A DNA stretch of 5,531 bases, taken from positions 1 through 5,531 of the forward strand of contig JAUWOX010000073.1 of the NCBI GenBank assembly GCA_030611905.1, in the 5' to 3' direction. The DNA comes from a bacterium. Lineage in GTDB: Bacteria > Patescibacteriota > JABMPQ01 > JAQVVF01. The notes under the pieces were generated by a model. That model was not told the DNA's origin, made no database searches, and worked only from the letters and a program-made list of their open reading frames with translations. Below, piece after piece: positions 1-5,361 of the stretch (its first letter is position 1; each line of letters opens with the position of its first letter). Position numbers and translations under genes: made by a program.

Positions 1-675
1 CCTGATCTGTTATTTCTACCTTGTCTGCGGCTAGGATTTTCATAGACATAGCTAGATCGGCAAAGCTATCCCACCAATTATCATTACGACAGTATTCTAG
101 TTCCTGCCTTATTCCCTGCCAAGCTTTATCGTCAATATTTAGTTCAGCAGATTTGTCAGGCTGGAGAATTTTCATGGACATAGCTAGATCGGCAAAGCGC
201 CACCAGTGGCCAATTCGACATTGTTCTAATCTCTGTTTTATGCTCTGCCAGGCTTGATCATCAATATTTAATTCAACGAATTTATCAGGCTGAAGAATTT
301 TCATGTGCATGGCTAGATCAACAAAACTCGCCCACTCCCTACCATCCCGATATTTTTTTAATTCCTGCTTCATTCCTTGCCAAGCTTGATGACTAATGTT
401 CAATTCGATAACTTTATCAGGCTGGAGAACTTTCGTACGCACAGCTTGATATGCAAGACTCCACCAGTCCTTACTTGCCCGAGTAAATTCTAAGTCTTGT
501 TTCATCCTTTGCCAAACACGATCATCAATGTTCAATTTAGAAGCTTTATCAGGCCGAATAATTTTCATACGCATAGCATGTGTAAAAAAATTAAACCAAT
601 CATCATTCTTTTGGTATCCTTCTAGTTGCTGCTCATTCCTTGCCAGGCTAATTCTGTGATTTCTGTTTCAGGGTC
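1..675 (-). repeat. Five tandem protein-coding repeats of about 132 bp, plus the start of a sixth
   Basis: Translated on the minus strand, the units are 545-675 (131 bp, carrying the frameshift), 413-544, 281-412, 152-280 (129 bp, 43 residues) and 20-151, then a partial unit at 1-19. The shared pattern is E-L-N-I-D-D near the start, A-W-Q-G-M-K-Q-E-L-E at about positions 10-19, an Arg at 22, W-W near 27-28, F-A-D-L-A-M at about 30-35, and M-K-I-L-Q-P-D-K at the end. DNA of the two left-most units is closest: 37-66 and 169-198 differ at one base in 30. This implies recent duplication or conversion. The end of the left-most unit reads A-A-D-K, then V-E-I-T-D-Q, which departs from the internal consensus and may mark the end of the array. 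Confidence 0.9.
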
Positions 676-777
676 AAACTTAAGCTCGGGAGTCGTTTTC
701 TCCTGTTCTAATGACAAGTCCTGAAGCTTGAGATCTTCGTCTGATGGTTTTCTTTCAAAATGTTTCCGAATCCCCAT
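1..777 (-). CDS. Tandem 44-residue repeat protein, unknown function; frameshifted and 3'-truncated by window edge
   Basis: I do not recognise a named family. Reading starts at ATG 775-777, 12 bases after the mreB stop, with no Shine-Dalgarno. The first frame gives 51 residues, starting M-G-I-R-K-H-F-E-R-K, charged and with no signal peptide, and stops at TAG 622-624. The frame beginning with CAG at 631-629 is then open without interruption to the left edge (210 codons). It continues the same repeat, so one base seems to be missing at about 632-633. The product would be an N-terminal leader of about 34 residues followed by at least five repeats of about 44 residues rich in Trp, Met, Leu and charged residues. 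They are probably helical, probably soluble, and may serve in binding. Tight spacing behind mreB suggests cotranscription. The frameshift may be a sequencing error or a real lesion. That the frame codes is well supported by repeat conservation; the function is unknown. Confidence 0.75.
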
Positions 778-789
778 ATTTTTAGATTT

Positions 790-1800
790 TTATTTTTTTG
801 GTGACAAAACACTTCTTTTGTATGAATCTAGATTTTCTAAAGCTGCGGCCGTTCCCTTAACAACACATAACAAAGAATCATCGGCAACATAGCAAGGGAC
901 TCCGGTAGCCTTGGCAATGAGCTGATCTAAATTACGAAGCAATCCCCCGCCCCCAGTCAAAATCATTCCTTTATCCATAACATCTGCTGATAATTCCGGT
1001 GGGGTTTCCTGAAGGACTGATTTAACTGCCTGGACGATTTCTCTTAATTCATCTTGGATCGCTTCTGTTGTTTCATTAGACGAAATAATTATATTTTTAG
1101 GCAACCCGCGAACCATATCTCGACCTCTGATTTCAAGCGTTTCTTCTTTTTCCAAAGGAAGCGCTGTGCCAATTTTAATTTTGATTTCTTCAGCAGTACG
1201 ATCGCCAATTACTAATCCATGTTTTTTTCTAATGTAATCAGCAACAGCTACGTCCAATTTATTGCCGGCAACACGAACCGAATTAGCAGCCACAATCCCA
1301 CCCAAAGAAATAACAGCGACTTCAGTAGTGCCTCCGCCAATATCAATGACCATGTTCCCACAAGATTGAGCAATGGGAATACCTGCGCCAATAGCTGCGG
1401 CAACTGGTTCTTTGATAATATAAGCTGCTTTCGCGCCGGCCTGCATAGTAGCATCAACAACTGCTCTTCTTTCCGTAGAAGTAATTCCTGCAGGAACAGA
1501 CACCATCACTTCGGGCCGAAAAATCCTAATGTTTCCTAATGCCTTGGAAATAAAATAACGAAGCATAGCTTCGGTAATACGATAGTCGGCAATGACTCCA
1601 TCTTTCATTGGTTGGGAGGCGACGATGGTGTCGGGAGTTCGACCAAGCATCTCTTTAGCTTCATTGCCAACGGCTAGAATGGAATTGTCATCAAGCGAAA
1701 CAGCAACGACAGATGGTTCGTTCAAAACTATTCCTTTTTTAGGAACATAGACAACTGAATTGGCTGTGCCCAGATCAATACCTATTTTCTTTGTAAACAT
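790..1800 (-). CDS. mreB: Rod shape-determining protein MreB (actin-like ATPase)
   Basis: MreB polymerises on the inner face of the cytoplasmic membrane and directs the peptidoglycan-elongation machinery. The 336-residue product is of normal family length. It shows the actin-fold nucleotide-site motifs: phosphate-1 D-L-G-T-A-N at residues 9-14, the S-V-P-A-G-I-T-S-T-E-R-R segment at 101-112, the K-E-P-V-A-A-A-I-G-A-G region at 130-140, phosphate-2 V-I-D-I-G-G-G-T-T-E at 151-160, and the adenosine motif L-T-G-G-G-G-L-L at 281-288. The start at 1800 gives M-F-T-K-K-I-G-I-D-L-G-T, matching usual MreB N-termini. An in-frame ATG at 1833 would add 11 residues translated from the repeat-derived spacer and is disfavoured. 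No convincing Shine-Dalgarno is visible; there is only a GGGA about 13 bases upstream. The gene lies downstream of murA and 12 bases ahead of the repeat-protein gene. mreC and mreD do not follow directly. Confidence 0.97.
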   Translation of the reverse strand: MFTKKIGIDLGTANSVVYVPKKGIVLNEPSVVAVSLDDNSILAVGNEAKEMLGRTPDTIVASQPMKDGVIADYRITEAMLRYFISKALGNIRIFRPEVMVSVPAGITSTERRAVVDATMQAGAKAAYIIKEPVAAAIGAGIPIAQSCGNMVIDIGGGTTEVAVISLGGIVAANSVRVAGNKLDVAVADYIRKKHGLVIGDRTAEEIKIKIGTALPLEKEETLEIRGRDMVRGLPKNIIISSNETTEAIQDELREIVQAVKSVLQETPPELSADVMDKGMILTGGGGLLRNLDQLIAKATGVPCYVADDSLLCVVKGTAAALENLDSYKRSVLSPKK

Positions 1801-1844
1801 AATATTAAATAAATCCCAAATAACAAATTTCAAACTCTAAACAA

Positions 1845-1873
1845 ATTATAAATCTAAAATTCCAAATTCTAAA
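1845..1873 (-). promoter_or_regulatory. Candidate promoter for mreB
   Basis: On the minus strand, TTTAGA (1868-1873) is followed by a 17-base spacer and a perfect TATAAT (1845-1850), about 45 bases upstream of the mreB start. The -35 matches TTGACA at only 4 of 6 bases, and the region is low-complexity AT-rich repeat DNA, so a chance match is quite possible. If it is real, mreB could be expressed separately from murA. Confidence 0.3.
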
Positions 1874-1906
1874 TACGAATATTTTTAATTTGTAACTTGG
1901 AATTTG

Positions 1907-1926
1907 CCTGCCTGCCGGTAGGCAGG
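1907..1926. repeat. 20-bp GC-rich palindrome (REP-like)
   Basis: CCTGCCTGCC is followed directly by GGTAGGCAGG. All ten positions pair, one of them as a G-T wobble. It is strikingly GC-rich within AT-rich surroundings and is bracketed by near-identical TTGGAATTT words at 1897-1905 and 1929-1937. Neither strand has a T-run after it, so it is not a typical intrinsic terminator. It would form a hairpin in a murA-mreB transcript. A dispersed palindromic repeat is the likeliest reading, inferred from a single copy. Confidence 0.7.
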
Positions 1927-1957
1927 GTTTGGAATTTGGTGCTTAGGATTTGTAATT

Positions 1958-3223
1958 TTAAATGCGCTTGATATTTGCTCCTAAAGCTTTTAAACGTTTT
2001 TCTATATCTTCATATCCTCTGTCTATCTGATAAATATTATCAATAACTGATTTACCGTCAGCAATAAGAGCGGCAATAACTAAGGCCATGCCAGCGCGAA
2101 TGTCAGGGCTTTCTATGTTGGCGCCGTAAAGCTTGGTTGGTCCTTGAACAATAACTCGATGTGGATCACACATTATTATATTGGCTCCCATTTTATTTAG
2201 ACTATCAGTATAAAATAATCTGCCTTCATAAATTGTTTCATGAATTAGACTTAATCCTTTGGCCTGGGTCAATAAAATTGCAAACGGCGCTTGTAAGTCA
2301 GTGGCAAAGCCTGGATATTCATGAGTTCTTAATTCACAAGATTTTAAATTATTTGATTTTGACTTTTTAATATACACGAAATTTTTCCCTAGGTCAAACT
2401 CGACTCCAGTCTTTTTTAACATTTTCCAGAATACTTCGAGATGCTCTGGATTACAGTTCGTTATTTTGACTCCCCCGCCTGTTAAAGCGGATAAAATAGC
2501 AAAAGTGCCTGTTTCTAAGCGATCTGGGATGGTATGAAAAATACCGCCAGTCAATTTATCAACGCCTTCTATTTCGATAAATGGTGTGCCAGCTCCTTTA
2601 ATTTTGGCACCCATTGAATTGAGAAAATCTGCTAGATTGACGATTTCCGGTTCACAAGCAGTATTGACAAGAGTTGTTTTACCTTCGGCTAGAACTGCAG
2701 CCATAATCAAACTTTCAGTGACGGTGTGTGAGATAAATGGAAAGACAAATTTAGTGCCTTTTAATTTTTTGGCTTGGAGCTTGATATGATAATAATCTTG
2801 TTCATGTTCTATTTTTGCGCCAAATTGTTCAAGGCCCTTTAGATAAAAATCAATTGGGCGCTTGCCAATAATATCACCTCCGGGAAATGGAAATTTTATT
2901 TCCTTTACACGGGTCAAAAGTGGAGCAAGAAACATGATGGAAGCGCGAAGCTTGGAAACGAGGTGAGGGTTAAGTTCTGCTTTTGTTATTTTTTCAGCAT
3001 GAACTGTATATTCATGTTTGTTTTTCTGGACAACTTTTGCTCCTAAGCTTTCTAAAATTTTGAACATAACACGGACATCCTCAATATCTGGGATATTTTT
3101 GAGGATAACTTCTTGATCGGTTAAAATAGTGGCTGCGATAGCCTTTAAAGCGGCGTTTTTAGCGCCAGAAACCTTTATTTCGCCGGAAAGTTTGTTTGGG
3201 CCGATTATTTCAAATTTGGACAT
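1958..3223 (-). CDS. murA: UDP-N-acetylglucosamine 1-carboxyvinyltransferase, Cys-to-Asp variant
   Basis: MurA transfers enolpyruvate from phosphoenolpyruvate to UDP-GlcNAc in the cytoplasm, the first committed step of peptidoglycan synthesis. The 421-residue length is normal. Visible family features are S-G-A-K-N-A-A with Lys22 and Asn23, the substrate-site K-L-R-A-S-I with Arg93, the active-site loop P-G-G-D-I-I-G-K-R-P at 114-123, Y-P-G-F-A-T-D-L-Q with Asp309 (Asp305 in E. coli), D-I-R-A-G at 374-378 and I-D-R-G-Y-E-D with Arg402. The loop residue that is Cys115 in E. coli is Asp117 here (codon GAT, 2873-2875). In Mycobacterium, Chlamydia and Borrelia the same Asp keeps the enzyme active but insensitive to fosfomycin, which alkylates the Cys. 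The start at 3223 gives the usual N-terminus. No Shine-Dalgarno is visible. A promoter lies at 3263-3291, and mreB follows after 157 bases. Confidence 0.97.
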   Translation of the reverse strand: MSKFEIIGPNKLSGEIKVSGAKNAALKAIAATILTDQEVILKNIPDIEDVRVMFKILESLGAKVVQKNKHEYTVHAEKITKAELNPHLVSKLRASIMFLAPLLTRVKEIKFPFPGGDIIGKRPIDFYLKGLEQFGAKIEHEQDYYHIKLQAKKLKGTKFVFPFISHTVTESLIMAAVLAEGKTTLVNTACEPEIVNLADFLNSMGAKIKGAGTPFIEIEGVDKLTGGIFHTIPDRLETGTFAILSALTGGGVKITNCNPEHLEVFWKMLKKTGVEFDLGKNFVYIKKSKSNNLKSCELRTHEYPGFATDLQAPFAILLTQAKGLSLIHETIYEGRLFYTDSLNKMGANIIMCDPHRVIVQGPTKLYGANIESPDIRAGMALVIAALIADGKSVIDNIYQIDRGYEDIEKRLKALGANIKRI

Positions 3224-3262
3224 AATTTTGTTAGTTATTAGATTTTAGATTATAGTAGTTTT

Positions 3263-3291
3263 AGTATAGCTAAAAATAACGAAAAACTCAA
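3263..3291 (-). promoter_or_regulatory. Candidate sigma-70-type promoter for murA
   Basis: On the minus strand, TTGAGT (3286-3291) is followed by a 17-base spacer and TATACT (3263-3268). The -10 ends 39 bases before the murA ATG and lies just beyond the terminator of the upstream small gene, a sensible place for a new promoter. Expected transcription start is near 3256. The evidence is consensus matching only. Confidence 0.55.
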
Positions 3292-3319
3292 TAAAAAAAC
3301 CGAATCGAAAAGATCGCGG
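3290..3319 (-). terminator. Intrinsic terminator after the 45-residue membrane protein gene
   Basis: On the minus strand the sequence CCGCGATC-TTTTC-GATTCGG folds with CCG/CGG at the base, one bulged C, a G-T pair and ATC/GAT at the top. A run of seven T (plus-strand A at 3293-3299) follows. It begins three bases after the stop codon of the small gene and precedes the murA promoter, so it insulates the two. Confidence 0.65.
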
Positions 3320-3322
3320 CGT

Positions 3323-3460
3323 TTAGATATAAAGTACATGATAAATACCAACGAGCCAGAATATAATCATAGAAATCCAGGCCAGTGTCATTTTATTGAA
3401 AGTGCTAGATAGTGCCAGCAAGCACAGGAGTCCAAGGATTAATCTTCCTGTAGGGGTCAC
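3323..3460 (-). CDS. Small two-helix membrane protein (45 residues), unknown function
   Basis: I recognise no family. The frame starts with GTG (3458-3460), stops at TAA (3323-3325) and encodes 45 residues. The GTG sits five bases after a strong GGAGG within AAAAGAGGAGG (complement of about 3466-3476), the best ribosome-binding site in the window. A TATAAT lies further upstream and an intrinsic terminator directly downstream, so a complete small transcription unit is visible. The protein has a short polar head (T-P-T-G-R), a hydrophobic stretch at about residues 7-18, a polar turn near S-S-T-F-N-K (18-23), and a second hydrophobic stretch from about 25 to 45 ending I-Y-H-V-L-Y-I. Two membrane-spanning helices joined by a tight turn are predicted by eye. 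It lies between murA and the divergent PEGA gene. A toxin-like, regulatory or structural role cannot be told apart. Confidence 0.65.
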   Translation of the reverse strand: MTPTGRLILGLLCLLALSSTFNKMTLAWISMIIFWLVGIYHVLYI

Positions 3461-3465
3461 GTCCG

Positions 3466-3493
3466 CCTCCTCTTTTACTAGAGACCGATTATA
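3466..3493 (-). promoter_or_regulatory. -10 box and strong Shine-Dalgarno of the 45-residue gene
   Basis: On the minus strand a perfect TATAAT lies at 3488-3493, about 28 bases before the GTG start. The leader holds AGAGGAGG, whose GGAGG is five bases from the GTG. No good -35 is found at 16-18 bases spacing (CAATTT at 17), so the promoter is plausible but not complete. The ribosome-binding site decides the GTG start. Confidence 0.5.
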
Positions 3494-3530
3494 CTAAAGG
3501 TTATCGTACAAAATTGTTTTGGTCAATGCT

Positions 3531-3559
3531 TTGACAAATTGATATTTAATTGTTATTTT
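3531..3559 (+). promoter_or_regulatory. Candidate sigma-70-type promoter for the PEGA/propeller gene
   Basis: A perfect TTGACA (3531-3536) is followed by a 17-base spacer and TATTTT (3554-3559), 48 bases before the ATG at 3608. It is arranged back to back with the minus-strand -10 box at 3488-3493. The -10 is imperfect. Confidence 0.5.
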
Positions 3560-3607
3560 TTAATTAGCTTAAGTCCATTAAGTACTTCGGTTTTTTAATT
3601 CAAAAAC

Positions 3608-5035
3608 ATGAAAAAGATCTACAGGCGACTATTGTTCTCAATTAGCATTTTAGTTTTTGTAGTGGTGGCGCCATTGCTGGTTTTGTATGCCATGGGCTTT
3701 CGTTATAGTGTTTTAAAACGCGAAGCTTCTAGGGTGGGCATGTTGATTATTGAATCACAGCCGAGAAGCGCATTGGTTTATATCGATGACCAGTTAAAAG
3801 ATGATAAAACACCATATAAAAAATCTTCTTTACTGCCGGACGATTATCGAGTTAGATTGGAAAAAGAAGGATTTTTTCCGTGGAGAAAAACTTTGGCAAT
3901 CGAAAGCAGAAAAGTTAATTGGGCTAGTAATGTTCGTCTTTTTTATGAAATGCCACAATTGGATAAGCTCGTCGCTAAAAATAAGTTTGATGATTTGAAA
4001 TATTCATCAAAAAGAAAAAAAATATTTTTAACTAGCAATGACAAAAATAGAAAAGGGATTTGGGAATATGATTTGGATAGTAATAAAACTAACAGGTTAT
4101 TTCCTGCCAAAGAAGATCTTTGGAAATATGAAAATGCTGAATTTGATGATCTAAACATTTCGGAGAATGGCAAGAATGTTTTATTCTCCTGGCGAACTGC
4201 TTCGGGAATAAAAAACTATGTTGTCGTGAAGCCGGAAAAACAAATTAATCTAAATAATCATTTTGGTTATCAGTTCAATAATATTCAGTGGTCTAAGAGC
4301 GACGATTCAAAATTGCATTGGCTGTATGGAAATAATTTGTATAACTTTGATGTAAATACAGAAGAAACTCCTTCCGTTGTTTCGCCAAATGTTTATAATT
4401 ATACAACAAATCCTGATTATGTTTTCCTGGATAAATTTGAAGACAATAAACATGTTTTGAAAAGGACTAAAGAAAATGATTGGGGTAATGAAGAATGGCT
4501 GGTGGAAATTCCTGATAATCAGGCAATAAATACAATGAAGGCTGGAGATAATAATAAAATTGCTTTTAGCATCAACGATATATTGTATTTAGTTAAACGC
4601 AATGAAGACGGAAATTACTATTCAGCCCAAAAAATATTTGAAGGGACAAAAGATTTTAAATGGAGCCAAGCTGGAGATAAATTATTGTATTATAATGATT
4701 CTGAAATTTGGTTCTATGAATTAGTAAGTAAAGAAAGCGATCTACCTATAATACATCCGGAATATGAAATTAATAATGCTAATTTAATAACACGAAGTTC
4801 TGTAAATCTTGATGAGGCTTTGTGGCATCCTGACGAAGAACATGTTTTGTACAGCACTAATGGAATATTAAATGCCATTGAATTGGATGAGAGAAGCACA
4901 AAGAACGGCGCAATATTTAACAATATTGAGGCAATAAATTTTGAGGTGGATGAAAATGAAGAAGAGGTTATGTTCTTGAATAAGAATAAAGTTTTATTTA
5001 AGGCGAGGATTTCGGAGGAAGAAGGGCTGTTCTAG
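3608..5035 (+). CDS. Membrane-anchored PEGA-domain protein with C-terminal beta-propeller-like repeats
   Basis: The 475-residue product has a short basic N-terminus (M-K-K-I-Y-R-R), one hydrophobic anchor at about residues 8-29, then a PEGA domain at about 44-112. The PEGA domain shows G-M-L-I-I-E-S-Q-P, A-L-V-Y-I-D-D, K-T-P-Y, L-L-P-D-D-Y-R-V-R-L and G-F-F-P-W-R-K. PEGA domains are small beta modules common in surface and envelope proteins. The remainder carries irregular repeats in which a 'W/Y-S..G/D-K-(K/L)-(I/L)' strand is followed by a 'G/D-I-W-x-Y/F-(D/E)-L' strand, at 128-156, 227-248, 350-372 and 403-426. This resembles TolB/WD40-like propeller blades. The anchor orients these domains outside the cytoplasmic membrane. 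The start at 3608 gives a clean anchor; no Shine-Dalgarno is seen. It is divergent from murA and is probably an envelope protein, with ligand unknown. No catalytic residues are evident. Confidence 0.88.
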   Translation: MKKIYRRLLFSISILVFVVVAPLLVLYAMGFRYSVLKREASRVGMLIIESQPRSALVYIDDQLKDDKTPYKKSSLLPDDYRVRLEKEGFFPWRKTLAIESRKVNWASNVRLFYEMPQLDKLVAKNKFDDLKYSSKRKKIFLTSNDKNRKGIWEYDLDSNKTNRLFPAKEDLWKYENAEFDDLNISENGKNVLFSWRTASGIKNYVVVKPEKQINLNNHFGYQFNNIQWSKSDDSKLHWLYGNNLYNFDVNTEETPSVVSPNVYNYTTNPDYVFLDKFEDNKHVLKRTKENDWGNEEWLVEIPDNQAINTMKAGDNNKIAFSINDILYLVKRNEDGNYYSAQKIFEGTKDFKWSQAGDKLLYYNDSEIWFYELVSKESDLPIIHPEYEINNANLITRSSVNLDEALWHPDEEHVLYSTNGILNAIELDERSTKNGAIFNNIEAINFEVDENEEEVMFLNKNKVLFKARISEEEGLF

Positions 5036-5071
5036 ATAGCAGATTTAGGATTAAAGTTGTAAGTTTTATTG

Positions 5072-5090
5072 GCTCCCACAGCGTGTGAGC
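5072..5090. other. Short hairpin in the 3' region of the PEGA/propeller gene
   Basis: GCTC and ACA (5072-5080, with two bulged C) pair with TGTGAGC (5084-5090) around a three-base GCG loop. No T-run follows on either strand, so it is not a clear terminator. The flanks at 5036-5131 are AT-rich without coding signal. It may be a decayed palindromic repeat or a transcript-end stabiliser. Confidence 0.3.
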
Positions 5091-5131
5091 TGATATTGAA
5101 TATTAGATATCGAGCAAATAAATGCTAAATC

Positions 5132-5166
5132 AACGGCTACTATCGACGAAAGTAGCCGTTTATTAA
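5132..5166 (+). terminator. Intrinsic terminator of the PEGA/propeller gene
   Basis: AACGGCTACT (5132-5141) pairs perfectly with AGTAGCCGTT (5151-5160) over ten base pairs around a nine-base loop, followed by a short T-rich tail (TTTATT). It lies 96 bases after the stop codon. The T-run is modest, but the stem is strong and convergent with the minus-strand terminator next to it. Confidence 0.65.
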
Positions 5167-5189
5167 AAAACCAGCCTATTAAGCTGGTT
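5163..5189 (-). terminator. Intrinsic terminator of the rpsI / 52-residue gene unit
   Basis: On the minus strand AACCAGC (5183-5189) pairs with GCTGGTT (5169-5175) around a seven-base loop. The stem runs into six T (plus-strand A at 5165-5170). The hairpin overlaps the end of the small coding region: its last codons (C-C-A, G-C-T) fall in the stem and the TAA stop in the loop. Confidence 0.8.
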
Positions 5190-5337
5190 CTATTATTATA
5201 AGATAACAACATAATCCCAATCCAATGGCGAGAATGCTAGCAATTGGATTGAAAAGAATCATTGCGAGTCCTGCTGTAACGAGAATCCGTCCTAAATCAT
5301 CTAAAATTTTCTTTTGCACTTTTAGTGCGTCCTCCAT
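5179..5337 (-). CDS. Small membrane protein (52 residues) downstream of rpsI, unknown function
   Basis: I recognise no family. The frame runs from ATG (5335-5337) to TAA (5179-5181), starting 24 bases after the rpsI stop, so cotranscription with rpsI is likely. The N-terminal part is charged and probably amphipathic (M-E-D-A-L-K-V-Q-K-K-I-L-D-D-L-G-R). Two hydrophobic stretches follow, at about residues 17-29 and 32-49, separated by N-P, a probable hairpin turn. The tail is I-E-P-A. The only Shine-Dalgarno-like run, GGAGG at 5331-5335, overlaps the ATG itself. It could instead serve a GTG at 5317-5319, eleven bases further on, giving 46 residues, so the start is unsettled. A terminator at the stop codon closes the unit. 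Confidence 0.65.
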   Translation of the reverse strand: MEDALKVQKKILDDLGRILVTAGLAMILFNPIASILAIGLGLCCYLIIIEPA

Positions 5338-5361
5338 TATTTATTAAATTTTCAAAATTAT

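Larger units (their letters stand above)
1806..1957. repeat. Low-complexity AAATTCCAAAT-type spacer with inverted arms
   Basis: The murA-mreB spacer is made of reiterated short words. CAAAT, TAAAT and CCAAA dominate the left half, and their complements ATTTG and TTTGG the right half. An exact inverted pair, AAATTCCAAA at 1857-1866 and TTTGGAATTT at 1928-1937, flanks the GC-rich palindrome, and a second partial copy of the right arm lies at 1897-1905. From memory, similar AT-rich word repeats are scattered in intergenic regions of Patescibacteria. No coding signal is seen here apart from the overlap with the disfavoured upstream mreB start. Confidence 0.55.

Noticed and set aside
21..257. Plus-strand 78-residue frame across the repeat array
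   Set aside because: It is the antisense of the 44-residue repeats; its repetition mirrors the minus-strand units, whose frame is longer and shows protein-like conservation.
1..675. CRISPR array from the regular repeats near the left edge
   Set aside because: The period is about 132 bp, the units diverge throughout and they keep a reading frame; there are no short identical repeats with unique spacers.
1219..1539. Plus-strand 106-residue frame inside mreB, and other overlapping frames within mreB, murA and the PEGA gene
   Set aside because: They lie opposite or out of frame with well-recognised genes and show no start signals or domain features.
1801..1833. Upstream ATG adding 11 residues to MreB
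   Set aside because: The added residues come from low-complexity spacer DNA, and MreB proteins normally begin just before I-G-I-D-L-G-T.
1907..1926. Palindrome as an intrinsic terminator of murA
   Set aside because: Neither strand has a T-run after the stem.
3568..3598. Possible attenuator before the PEGA gene (CTTAA/TTAAG followed by a T-run)
   Set aside because: The stem is only five weak A-T-rich pairs; chance is likely in DNA of this composition.
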